From the NCBI RefSeq assembly GCF_000316115.1, contig NZ_JH993795.1:280562-344561 (forward strand): a DNA stretch of 64,000 nt, in the 5' to 3' direction. Below are positions 33,694 to 41,764 of the stretch, in pieces. The position numbers were made by a program, and so were the translations under genes. Numbering within the stretch: position 1 is the first letter of the stretch; each line of letters starts with the position of its first letter. The notes beneath the pieces were generated by a model. It worked only from the letters and a program-made list of their open reading frames with translations, ran no database searches and was not told where the DNA came from. This DNA is from Leptolyngbya sp. PCC 7375. GTDB lineage: Bacteria > Cyanobacteriota > Cyanobacteriia > Phormidesmidales > Phormidesmidaceae.

Positions 33694-34770
33694 TCATGGC
33701 ATAAGCTGCTTCAAGGTTTCACAATCCCGATTAGGATCTAGCCTAATGTCCTTAGGCAATTTCGTCTCGCATAAATAGACACCTTCCAAGTTTGCACCAC
33801 TCAGGTCAGCACTCTCCAGATTTGCACGCCACAGGTTGGCAGCCGCCAAGTCCGCACCTTTCAAATTGGCATCCCTCAGATCAGCACTTCTCAGATTTGC
33901 ATCCTTGAGGTTAGCATTCCTCAGATCAGCACTCCTTAGATTTGCACTCCTCAAATTAGAGCCCCATAAGAGGGCACTACGCAGGTTAGTACTCCATAGA
34001 TCGGCATCCCTCAGATCAGCACCAGCTAGCTCGGCACCACTTAGATCAGCACCACTCAGATCGGTACTACTCAGATCAGCAAACAACAGATCGGCATCCT
34101 TCAGATCAACATCCTTCAGGTCAGCATCTTCTAAACTAATAATGAGAATCTTTTCCTCTGACCCCTGAGATCCCTGAATAGGCTCTGCCGGGATATTCTC
34201 TGTATTTATAAGACGCATCTGAGACAAAAACTTAACCACCTGACCTTTACGAGCACCATCTAGATTAGGGTCACGCAATAGAGTTAGTGTTGTTGCAGTG
34301 GTTAGCGTACGTAGTTCTTCATTCTGCGGATCACGTAGATCACTATCCCTCAAAGTTATGGATAGTTGATTGAGATAATCTGTGACGGCTTGCTGCTGAA
34401 AAAGACTCCGTTGATACAATTGCGTAGCAAAAAACAACACGAGTGGAATTGCAATCACACCAAGTGCTTCAATTGTTGGACTAAGTCTTTCAATAATCCG
34501 AAAGAAATCGGCTCGGTCTATCCAATTGGCGACAGGTTCAACCGCCCGTTTCTCGATACAGACAAAGAGCTGGTTAATCCAAAACAGTAATCGCCGGACT
34601 GAATTCTTACGAATTCGCTCGGCCTTATGCCAGTTACCATCGGTATTATTATCATGATGTATAGCTAATCGATTGCGATGTAGACGGTTTGCAATCTTAC
34701 GGGTCGTCTCAGTCTTATCCGTGGGACGCAGACGCCGCGAAACGATAGCCCTAATAGTACGAAGATTCAT
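33694..34770 (-). CDS. Membrane-anchored pentapeptide-repeat protein
   Basis: ATG 34770 (MNLRTIRAIVSRRL) is preferred over 34791. About 358 residues: a basic N-terminus, a membrane segment near residue 110 (IEALGVIAIPLVLFFATQLY), a helical region, and then some 23 A(D/N)LxX pentapeptide units (from ISLEDADLKDVDLKDADL to SGANLEGVYL) which make a right-handed beta-helix. The end is LPKDIRLDPNRDCETLKQLMP. Such proteins are common in cyanobacteria; the role is usually unknown. It stands alone. Confidence 0.85.
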   Translation of the reverse strand: MNLRTIRAIVSRRLRPTDKTETTRKIANRLHRNRLAIHHDNNTDGNWHKAERIRKNSVRRLLFWINQLFVCIEKRAVEPVANWIDRADFFRIIERLSPTIEALGVIAIPLVLFFATQLYQRSLFQQQAVTDYLNQLSITLRDSDLRDPQNEELRTLTTATTLTLLRDPNLDGARKGQVVKFLSQMRLINTENIPAEPIQGSQGSEEKILIISLEDADLKDVDLKDADLLFADLSSTDLSGADLSGAELAGADLRDADLWSTNLRSALLWGSNLRSANLRSADLRNANLKDANLRSADLRDANLKGADLAAANLWRANLESADLSGANLEGVYLCETKLPKDIRLDPNRDCETLKQLMP

Positions 34771-34865
34771 GCTACACCTTGGTAGACACACTCCATTAAC
34801 ATAGGACTCTACCTACTATGCATCAAGAAAACTTTCTCTATTCTAGGTGAGCAATCTCATTAACC

Positions 34866-35633
34866 TTATCGATCTGCTTCTGTTGTCGTCGTTGGTCCTG
34901 GTGTATAAAACCTCCAGGCTACACAGGCACCAGCATTTACCGCTACACCGTGAAATTCCCTCTCGTCCTCAGTCAACACCTGTAGCTCTCGAATCACCTG
35001 AAGACTATCGGCCCTGTTTTCCTCACACCTGGCCTGCAAATCCCCAGTACGCTGCCACACCCGCAGCATCGCATCCGTACTACTCTGCCCCGTGCGATAC
35101 TTCGTCTCCTGCACCGCCTGCCGCTGTTGCTGCGTTTCCAACTGAGCAGCCAGCAGCTTACCTTTACGAATCATCTGCTCATAGTCCAACACCAGATCTA
35201 CCACCTCGTGCGTAATCTCCTCGGCTACCGCCTCACGCCGACGGATCAGGTTTGCCGTTTCGAGTTCGAGCGTTGCGATCGCAATCCGATCCCGCTGCAC
35301 ATCCCCACCTCCAAGAACGTTCTGCACCAACCGCACCGGGGCCAACGTCAGATAGTTCGTCCACTGCCGCACCTCTGCATAATCCTGTCGTTCAGCCGTA
35401 AGTGTTAATTGTTGGTTAATCGCCTCAATCTCCGACGATTGCGCTATCGCCTGCTGCGTCAGTATCTCCAGGCATTCCGTCGAACTGTCCAGGCACGGCA
35501 ACGCCAGCACCGGCGCGCACCATGAGAGTAATCTCAGCGCTAAGCATCCCGTCAGCGCCCTGACCCAGCCATTTGATGCGTCTGATCCTTCCCGCGTAAG
35601 GACTGCGGACCACGGCCAAGTTTGCCAATGCAT
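34866..35633 (-). CDS. TolC-like / outer-membrane efflux-type helical protein
   Basis: The 255-residue frame overlaps the upstream adaptor gene by 209 bp; the real start is probably inside, where ALRLLSWCAPVLALPC would be a signal peptide with a non-ATG start. After ALPCLDSSTECLEILTQQAIAQSSEI the protein is mostly long helices (LTLAPVRLVQNVLGG, DRIAIATLELETANLIRRREAVAEEITHEVVDLVLDYE..LAAQLETQQQRQAV), like one half of a TolC protomer. Next to an HlyD-type adaptor it suggests an export channel pair. The start is uncertain. Confidence 0.6.
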   Translation of the reverse strand: MHWQTWPWSAVLTREGSDASNGWVRALTGCLALRLLSWCAPVLALPCLDSSTECLEILTQQAIAQSSEIEAINQQLTLTAERQDYAEVRQWTNYLTLAPVRLVQNVLGGGDVQRDRIAIATLELETANLIRRREAVAEEITHEVVDLVLDYEQMIRKGKLLAAQLETQQQRQAVQETKYRTGQSSTDAMLRVWQRTGDLQARCEENRADSLQVIRELQVLTEDEREFHGVAVNAGACVAWRFYTPGPTTTTEADR

Positions 35634-36468
35634 TTTCCACCTCGTCCACCCTGAGCTGCGTTTGGGCTAGTTGAAAACCTCGGTCCCGTAAACGCTGTTC
35701 ATAGTTAGCCCACTGCTGTTGGTAACTGAGCATGGCATGGGTGCGGCTACTGACATCAGCAGCCATGGTGACGGAATGGTCATACTCAGCAGTGGACCGT
35801 TTACCCAGGGCCAACTGATAGTCACGCACAGCGGCAGTGTGGTCACGTTGCAGCTCCGCTAGCTTTGCGGTTTCGTGCTCCATCACCAGCGGTTCGAGGT
35901 GGGGCAGCTGACCCAGGTAGTCGATTTCTTGATGCTTCGCCGTTATCAGCGCTTCCGCCTGGTCTACGTCGGCTTTGGCACGGGCGATGGCGGCGGCTTC
36001 TTCGAGGTAGGTGGGCGTTGCAATCGGTGGCGGTGTAGCCGGTGGTAGTGGTGGCGTAATGGTGGAATGCTCCAGGCGTTGCAGCGTGAGGTCTAGCTGT
36101 CGGGCCTGGGCTTCGAGGCGGTTGCGATCGCGGGTGCGATCGGCGATCAGCTGGCCAACGGAGATGCGATCACCTTCGGTGACTTTGAGGTCGTCGGGGT
36201 CGGTGACGGAGACGTTGATGGTGAGGCGGCGAGGGGCTTCGTTAGGTTGGGTGGGTTGTTCTAGGGGGGAGGTAACGGGTTGAGCAACCGCTATACACGC
36301 GGAAGATATCAGGCTGACTACTAGCACGGAGACTATACGAACCAACACCACTATGCGTAAACGACGCCAAGCAATAGATTGCCCAAGCAAATATACAACG
36401 GAGAGATTAACCCCTCCAAAATCAAGAAAAACTGTTAAATTAGATGACTTTTCCGTACTAAAAGTCAT
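35425..36468 (-). CDS. HlyD/RND-type periplasmic adaptor protein
   Basis: A 347-residue protein. A signal/anchor segment (RIVVLVRIVSVLVVSLISSACIAVA) is near residues 40-60. NVSVTDPDDLKVTEGDRISVGQLIADRTRDRNRLEAQ is half of a lipoyl motif, followed by a long alpha-hairpin (about 165-285) and AVVRSPYAGRIRRIKWLGQ, the second lipoyl half. This is the usual membrane-fusion-protein order. It is followed by the TolC-like gene. No inner-membrane transporter is adjacent, so the pair may serve a pump or secretion system encoded elsewhere. Confidence 0.75.
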   Translation of the reverse strand: MTFSTEKSSNLTVFLDFGGVNLSVVYLLGQSIAWRRLRIVVLVRIVSVLVVSLISSACIAVAQPVTSPLEQPTQPNEAPRRLTINVSVTDPDDLKVTEGDRISVGQLIADRTRDRNRLEAQARQLDLTLQRLEHSTITPPLPPATPPPIATPTYLEEAAAIARAKADVDQAEALITAKHQEIDYLGQLPHLEPLVMEHETAKLAELQRDHTAAVRDYQLALGKRSTAEYDHSVTMAADVSSRTHAMLSYQQQWANYEQRLRDRGFQLAQTQLRVDEVENALANLAVVRSPYAGRIRRIKWLGQGADGMLSAEITLMVRAGAGVAVPGQFDGMPGDTDAAGDSAIVGD

Positions 36469-36517
36469 CTGTCTTGAATGACTCTCTGAAAGCTATCTTT
36501 TTTAGGGAGCATGACAC

Positions 36518-37300
36518 ATGGCAAGGCTAGGAATCCTGACACTACATGGCATGGGTAATGTCGGACCTGATTTTGATAAAGCGCTCCAGGAAGAGCTGAG
36601 ACAGCGCTGGAGCTCTTCAATTAGCGACGATATTGCATTTCAGAGTCTCCATTATCATCCTGCAATGCAAGGAAAACAGGAAGAAACCCTAGAAAGAATG
36701 AATGATGCTCACCGCTTGGGATGGGACAAACTACGAGCATTTTTCATCTATGCCTTTAGCGATGCTACGACTTATCATCTATTCCCCGAAAAGTCAGACA
36801 GTGTTTACCAAGAGGTACATCGCATCATTAAGCATGGTGTTGAGAATCTGCAACAACAATTGGAAAGCCCTGACAATCCCATCGTAATTATTGCTCAATC
36901 GTTAGGTGCTCAGGTCATTTCTAACTACATCTGGGATATCAAACCAAGAAAGGGCATTTGGCAGACAGAAGCCCCCTCTGATATCCATCAGTTAAAAAAC
37001 CTGAAACTGATGATTACCACAGGATGTAATATCCCTATATTTGTCGCTGGACTAAAGACAATCACCCCTATCGATAAGCCTCATGATGATTTTCGTTGGC
37101 TCAACTTTTTCGATGAAGATGATGTTTTAGGATGGCCACTAAAACCCTTGAGTGAGGGCTATAGAAAGCTTGTAGAAGATCGCCCTATTCAGGCAGGGCC
37201 AACGCCATTTAGCCATGCTCGATATTGGAGTGATCGAGACTTTCTAAATCCAGCTGCCATTCAAATCGAAGATCTTTACAAACAACATTTCAACGAGTAA
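36518..37300 (+). CDS. Alpha/beta hydrolase
   Basis: A 260-residue protein. GILTLHGMGN (about 4-13) is the HG oxyanion-type motif after the first strand, and IIAQSLGAQVISNYIWD (about 128-144) is a nucleophile elbow with Ser in A-Q-S-L-G. A C-terminal His is likely in SHARYW. Lid-type insertions hold many aromatic residues. It could be a lipase or esterase; the substrate is unknown. SD TAGGGAGC is 9 bp before ATG 36518. Divergent from the adaptor gene. Confidence 0.7.
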   Translation: MARLGILTLHGMGNVGPDFDKALQEELRQRWSSSISDDIAFQSLHYHPAMQGKQEETLERMNDAHRLGWDKLRAFFIYAFSDATTYHLFPEKSDSVYQEVHRIIKHGVENLQQQLESPDNPIVIIAQSLGAQVISNYIWDIKPRKGIWQTEAPSDIHQLKNLKLMITTGCNIPIFVAGLKTITPIDKPHDDFRWLNFFDEDDVLGWPLKPLSEGYRKLVEDRPIQAGPTPFSHARYWSDRDFLNPAAIQIEDLYKQHFNE

Positions 37301-37340
37301 GGCTTCCATACAGTTTGCCAACGCTAGCTAGATTCTGGGG

Positions 37341-38366
37341 TTATCGTTGGCTAAACTGCAATACCGTTATGACGCCCGTTGCCCACTGGTCATCCAGCAA
37401 CGAAATCGCAACGTCCAAATCACAATAAGCCAACTCCACCGACTTACCCACCACCGTCACCGCTGGCAACTGCCTCGGCAGCACCGTAGGCCGCACATCC
37501 TCAGGCCAATCCACCGTAATCGAACCGCTCACATAAATCCGCGCCGACGGATTCGCCATCCGCAACGCCTGCAACCGCGATACTACATCCTCATCATTCA
37601 ACGTAAGCGTCTGCGTCGTCCGCGTCATCGCTGCGCCGGTCGCCGTGGTCAGCTTCTCCACCAACAGCTGCTTACCCGTCTGGTAAATGCCCTGGCCATC
37701 GGTCACCACAAACTCACTACCCACCGCATCGAGGATTAGATAGCGGCCACTGGCATTAGTACGGTCATCGGCCCAAACGCCGGTTATCTCAGCGTAGACC
37801 TCAGCGCTGGCGGCATTAGCGTTATACGTTGCCACCGCGCCATCCCGCAGACCGAGCCCCTGCGTCACCTGGGTCTGCACACCACCCGCACCGGCTAACC
37901 AGATACCCAGCAGCAATAACGCTACGGCTGCCGACAACACCCAATACTCACCCGGTCCACCCGTCCGCAGTCGTCGCTTCGGGTTCGATACGCTGATCGC
38001 CCAAGCTGGATCAGGCCAAAAGAGCTGAACGCCCTGCCGCGTAAAGCAGTCGCTAAAGCAGCTGAGCACATGACCCAACGGTAAGGCTAACCATGGTTTT
38101 ACCGTCCCAACGGTAAAGCCAATGACCAGGGCAATCACGGTCAACGTCGCTGTGGCCGCTAACGAATGGGTGACGCTGCGATGGGGGAAGCGGTCTTCAA
38201 TCCATGAGCTGATGGGGTAGAAGACCTGGCCGATGATGCTGGTCGTAGTATCGATGTCCGGCAGCTGGCTACCCAGGACGGCCAGCGCTAACGGGAGTGG
38301 TTGGGCGGTGCCGAGTAGTAAGGATGCACCTGCGGTTGCGATCGCAGCGTGGGTAATCGCCATCAT
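37341..38366 (-). CDS. YdjM/DUF457-like membrane metal-dependent hydrolase
   Basis: A 341-residue protein. MMAITHAAIATAGASLLLG..LGSQLPDIDTTTS..RSVTHS carries the conserved His and Asp residues of the LexA-regulated YdjM family. Hydrophobic segments run to about residue 160, and a soluble beta-rich C-terminal domain of 170 residues follows, which is longer than the family norm. The ATGATGGCG start overlaps the upstream stop codon. The first 27 bp recur twice upstream (see repeats). The function of YdjM is unclear; it is thought to be a phospholipase-like hydrolase. Confidence 0.75.
   Translation of the reverse strand: MMAITHAAIATAGASLLLGTAQPLPLALAVLGSQLPDIDTTTSIIGQVFYPISSWIEDRFPHRSVTHSLAATATLTVIALVIGFTVGTVKPWLALPLGHVLSCFSDCFTRQGVQLFWPDPAWAISVSNPKRRLRTGGPGEYWVLSAAVALLLLGIWLAGAGGVQTQVTQGLGLRDGAVATYNANAASAEVYAEITGVWADDRTNASGRYLILDAVGSEFVVTDGQGIYQTGKQLLVEKLTTATGAAMTRTTQTLTLNDEDVVSRLQALRMANPSARIYVSGSITVDWPEDVRPTVLPRQLPAVTVVGKSVELAYCDLDVAISLLDDQWATGVITVLQFSQR
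38340..38366 (-). repeat. ydjM-start repeat A (functional gene start)
   Basis: 27 bp reading MMAITHAAI on the minus strand, from ATGATGGCG. Near-identical copies lie at 38753-38779 and 39124-39147 in the same orientation. Confidence 0.8.
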
Positions 38367-38701
38367 GAGAATTTTCTACCTGCGTAGTACCCCGCTAAAA
38401 ATGCCCGTGTCCGTTGCTGAGCATCATCTTTGCTAACGACAGGACATTGTTGAAAATACTCTCTAAGTGCCTGCTGAACAAATTTTTCCTCAGCCGCATT
38501 GGAACCGCAAATCATCACGTCTGGTGGATCCTTAAACCAGCATTCCACCTCAACCTTGAACGTCTCTAAGATGTGGTGCCTTATCTGCTCAGGGCTAGTC
38601 AGCGTTCCGTTACCAATGTGGCCTCTGGTCTCTTCCCAAATAATCTGCTTATCCCGCAGGCTCATACCATTCGGGAATTTGATTTGCACCTCTGCTGCCA
38701 T
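38363..38701 (-). CDS. Hypothetical protein, cassette 1
   Basis: A 112-residue soluble protein: MAAEVQIKFPNGMSLRDKQIIWEETRGHIGNG, then helices with RTRAFLAGYYAGRKFS at the end. No family recognised. Its stop codon overlaps the ATG of the YdjM-like gene (TCATGATGG), so the two are coupled. It lies between copies A and B of the ydjM-start repeat. Confidence 0.6.
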   Translation of the reverse strand: MAAEVQIKFPNGMSLRDKQIIWEETRGHIGNGTLTSPEQIRHHILETFKVEVECWFKDPPDVMICGSNAAEEKFVQQALREYFQQCPVVSKDDAQQRTRAFLAGYYAGRKFS

Positions 38702-38752
38702 TCGTTGCCTCCTCCAACTTGATTATGGCCATTTATTACGGCATGCCCAGAT

Positions 38753-38779
38753 GATCGCAGCATGGGTAATCGCCATCAT
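38753..38779 (-). repeat. ydjM-start repeat B (remnant)
   Basis: Differs from copy A by one base. It reads MMAITHAAIIWACRNKWP-stop, an 18-codon orphan that overlaps the stop of the gene to its right, just as the functional start overlaps its upstream gene. Confidence 0.7.
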
Positions 38780-39054
38780 TAGCCCAGACTCTGCCACCGA
38801 GACCGAGACCACCAGACACCCGCCAGCAGCGCTACAACCAGACCAAACCACAGCGCCCACACAAAATTTGGCTCAGTCTGAGGACTACACCCTAGATACT
38901 CACCAATCGCAGCCCGTACAGCGCTTTCCCCCGCTTCTTTGCTCGTAAATTGCCGCCCCTGAAAACGCCGTTCTAGCTGGTGCATCAACACCCGCTGCTC
39001 CTGATGGCTCAGCTCACCAGGGTCTTTGCAAAGGCTATTCGTTGGCTTATCCAT
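38779..39054 (-). CDS. Small C-terminal-anchored membrane protein, cassette 2
   Basis: A 91-residue protein. The soluble N-terminus has HQEQRVLMHQLERRFQGRQFTSKEAGESAVRAAIGEYLGC, which has the same register as the cassette 1 segment QQALREYFQQC, so the two may be distant relatives. A C-terminal membrane helix WALWFGLVVALLAGVWWSRSRW ends the protein. Its stop overlaps the repeat-B start codon. No family recognised. Confidence 0.55.
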   Translation of the reverse strand: MDKPTNSLCKDPGELSHQEQRVLMHQLERRFQGRQFTSKEAGESAVRAAIGEYLGCSPQTEPNFVWALWFGLVVALLAGVWWSRSRWQSLG

Positions 39055-39123
39055 CCCTTCTGGCTCTGCTCCACTGCCCTAAGTTGCCCAGGGATAAGGG
39101 TTAGGTTGGGATTGAGGAGTTGC

Positions 39124-39147
39124 GATCGCAGTGTGGGTAATCGTCAT
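39124..39147 (-). repeat. ydjM-start repeat C (remnant)
   Basis: Reads MTITHTAIATPQSQ on the minus strand, with the HIP1 site shared with copy A. The copy is the most diverged of the three, and no full gene follows. Confidence 0.6.
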
Positions 39148-39215
39148 TTTGGAAAAAGGCTAACTCTAAAAAGTAACTATCTAAAGATTGCCTAACCCCA
39201 ATCAGAGAAGCGGCT

Positions 39216-39985
39216 TTAACTTGCTTTCTCAGGCTCACTGACAATTTTTAGAAACCCTAATCCCAATGTTGTTAGCCGAGGATTGCTGTAATATTTTGCC
39301 CCGTAATCTGGGTCACCAACTGCTATCAAATTAAGCTGCCCAAGATATCTAACACTTTCTGCAACTACTTCGTAGGCTATTTTTTTCCTTTAATATCTTT
39401 CAAATACTCCACAAAGCTTATAACAGCTAGGTTTCCTCGATAATCATCTGGATATTCAAATAGAAGATCTCCCGCATTTCTTTTCCGGTCTTCTTTGAAC
39501 GGTGTGGAAGAATCAAAATATTTTCTGATTAGTGCATCTTGCTGGGATTTGTGTAGGCTAAATACCGTGTCCAGAATGACAGCATCTATACTATCTAGCT
39601 CTGAAAACAGTTTTATATATTTCGGGTGAACTGACCTTCCAGTAGCAGCATTACTGATTAGATTGACCCACTTGGCTTTTAGGTTTTCACTTTCGTCTTC
39701 GACTGAAATACCTTCCATGATGGGCATTAAGGTTTTAAGCGGTATCTGTCTCGGAGTTATTCCTTTATCAATCAGCATTTGGTTTACTTGCTCCATGATG
39801 GAAAGTGAATTTTTCCATCGCCAGTATCTAACTCGATCAGCTAATATCTGGCCCGCTTCATCTGTTGCCGGTCCGAACAATGTTTGTAACAGACCAATTA
39901 ATCCCTTGGATATTGCCGTCGTTGTCTCTCCGATACCTAATAGGTCATCTGCCATGGGCTTGGTGGGGGTCACTGCCATTTTCAA
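39216..39985 (-). pseudogene. Abi-alpha (DUF4393)-like protein, frameshifted at A7
   Basis: The in-frame part (39377-39985, 202 residues) has RWKNSLSIMEQVNQMLIDKGITPRQIPLKTLMPIMEGISVEDESENLKAKWVNLISNAA, the DUF4393/Abi-alpha core. The frame stops at TAG right after seven A's. In the -1 frame the protein continues KIAYEVVAESVRYLGQLNLIAVGDPDYGAKYY..LTTLGLGFLKIVSEPEKAS to 39216, the expected winged C-terminus. Either a homopolymer mutation broke the gene or A-AAA-AAA is a slippery site for -1 frameshifting. Abi-alpha proteins are tied to abortive infection. Confidence 0.7.
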
Positions 39986-40033
39986 AATCTTAGGGCAGTG
40001 TTTTTTTTTCGTAGGTAGAGTCAGCCGTTTAGT

Positions 40034-40891
40034 CTACTGTCCCAACCGCTTCCGCGCACCACGCACCTGCCCCAACTGCTTCATCGTCATCCCAGCAACC
40101 AGGGCCGTACCACCAAATATATATAAGCTCTTATTCTTCGTACCCATCCCAATAAACCGCACGATGCCAAACGCCATCAAACAGGCCACCACAATCGGCA
40201 TCACCACCACGTACTGCGTATGCTGCGGACTCGCTGACCGATTCAGCCCCAGCCGTTCATTCCTAACCACCTTCCGCGCCAGCATCGGATTCCGACCCGC
40301 CAACGGTTGCAACGCCGCCAACCGCGACTTACTCAGCTGTAGTCCTTGCGCCTGGGCCTCGCGCTGCATCACCGTGCGTATATCCCGGTCGCTGGGCAGC
40401 TTTAGCTCAATCTCCAACAGATTTAAAAACACATCCTTCAACGGATTCGCAGCGGCAAAACAACATACCCGCACCCCTGCCACCATCGCATCCTCAAGCC
40501 AATACCGCATGCCCGTCGTCAATCGCTTTGCCTCGGGCAGTATCAGCAGCGTCTGGGGTCCAATATTTTCTAAAATCTCATCCTTCAGCGCATCCATGGT
40601 CATGGGCTTATCGCCCACCACCTCGCCGTTGCGGTCGTATCTCGGCTCTACGGTGGGGATATCCAGCTGCTCGGCCAGGGCCACAAAGAACCGCTTGCCA
40701 GAGCCTTTGTATGTCGTGGTTGCAACACTAAATTCCCCAGTCAGCCGCCTCGCTACCAGCCCAGGAAAATCATCAATCATTCCCAGCTCCGCCAACACCA
40801 GTACGCTACTACCCGACTGGATAGCAGCGCACACATGCTCAAAGCCTTGGGGGTCTATGCAGTTTGCAGTTCCTGTCGTTTCTGCCGCCAC
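40034..40891 (-). CDS. Degenerate AAA (TnsC/AAA_22-like) protein with C-terminal TM
   Basis: A 285-residue protein. KGSGKRFFVALAEQL (about 62-76) aligns with a Walker A of AAA_22 proteins, but the usual T/S is Arg. LLILPEAKRL (about 115-124) matches Walker B/LILDEAHRL with Asp changed to Pro. A winged part with DRDIRTVMQREAQAQGL follows, and then two membrane helices (YVVVMPIVVACLMAFGIV and SLYIFGGTALVAGM). ATP hydrolysis is doubtful. It overlaps the upstream gene by 37 bp. Role unknown; perhaps a membrane-tethered DNA-associated scaffold. Confidence 0.6.
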   Translation of the reverse strand: MAAETTGTANCIDPQGFEHVCAAIQSGSSVLVLAELGMIDDFPGLVARRLTGEFSVATTTYKGSGKRFFVALAEQLDIPTVEPRYDRNGEVVGDKPMTMDALKDEILENIGPQTLLILPEAKRLTTGMRYWLEDAMVAGVRVCCFAAANPLKDVFLNLLEIELKLPSDRDIRTVMQREAQAQGLQLSKSRLAALQPLAGRNPMLARKVVRNERLGLNRSASPQHTQYVVVMPIVVACLMAFGIVRFIGMGTKNKSLYIFGGTALVAGMTMKQLGQVRGARKRLGQ

Positions 40892-41430
40892 TGGCTGAGC
40901 AGATCGGTCGCCATCGACGACAGGTTTTGGTGCTTTGGGTTGGTCGCCTGCCTCACCGAGTCCACCTTCACCCGCACATGATCAGGTAAATCGTCATAGG
41001 TCATCTGCTCCGCCAGCTTCAAAACCATCTGCTGCCCTAGCGTCATCCGATGCCCCGCCAACTCCGCCGCTTCCGACATCAGCGCATCCAGGTCTAACCC
41101 ATGCGCTGGATCAGCTGCTTGCTGGTCAGTCGCCTGACTAACGGAGTCCATCTCACCAGCGTTCATTGTCGCCAGGGCAGCTGGATCGGAATTACTAACA
41201 ACAAACTCCTCAATCTTTCCGCCTTCAACGACGTGAGCCCGCAGCGCTCGCATTAAATTTGCCTGCCCTTCATTCAGAAATGCCTTACCATCAGAATCCT
41301 TTTCCGCCTTGAAACCCAAATGCTTTAAGTAACTGTAATAAGCATCCTTTTTAATACCTAATTCCTCCATCAGGGCATTCGGGCGAATCTGGTGCTCAAC
41401 GGCAGAATTCTGATCAGTCATGGTAAACAC
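40855..41430 (-). CDS. Plasmid protein with N-terminal DNA-binding-like domain
   Basis: A 191-residue protein. IRPNALMEELGIKKDAYYSYLKHLGFKAEKDSDGKAFLNEGQANLMRALRAHV looks like an excisionase/MerR-type winged helix (residues 16-68). The C-terminal half is helical (DALMSEAAELAGHRMTLGQQMVLKLAEQMTYDDLP). The start may be at the second Met (MTDQNS). It overlaps the degenerate ATPase gene, so the pair is an operon, as with TnsC-type ATPases and partner DNA-binding proteins. This comparison is only structural. Confidence 0.55.
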   Translation of the reverse strand: MFTMTDQNSAVEHQIRPNALMEELGIKKDAYYSYLKHLGFKAEKDSDGKAFLNEGQANLMRALRAHVVEGGKIEEFVVSNSDPAALATMNAGEMDSVSQATDQQAADPAHGLDLDALMSEAAELAGHRMTLGQQMVLKLAEQMTYDDLPDHVRVKVDSVRQATNPKHQNLSSMATDLLSQWRQKRQELQTA

Positions 41431-41764
41431 AAATTTTTTCGCTACCCCATATAATGAAACTTCGAAAAATAAACCGTTTCCGAACTTCCACCAGAATTCT
41501 GGTGAAGATTGGGTAAGACCCGAAAAACGCCCCTACGTACATCGGGCGATCTGATGGGCTATTTTTCGGAGGAATGCTATCAGAATTGATGAGGTTTGAG
41601 TTACAAAGCAGCAAAAAATTAGAGCATCAGCCTAGGACTTTTCCTAGTAGCTAATACTCTATGAAATAGTTGGTTAGTGATAGTTAGCGGATGGTTGCTG
41701 CTGCAACTTATGGAGTGTTGGACGTCAGACTCTGAAGAGAGCAAAAGGGCAAGAGAGAAAAGGG

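Noticed and set aside
39663..40898. 411-residue plus-strand frame
   Set aside because: Antisense to the Abi-alpha-like and pseudo-AAA genes, Ser/Arg-rich with no domain; a shadow of high-GC coding DNA.
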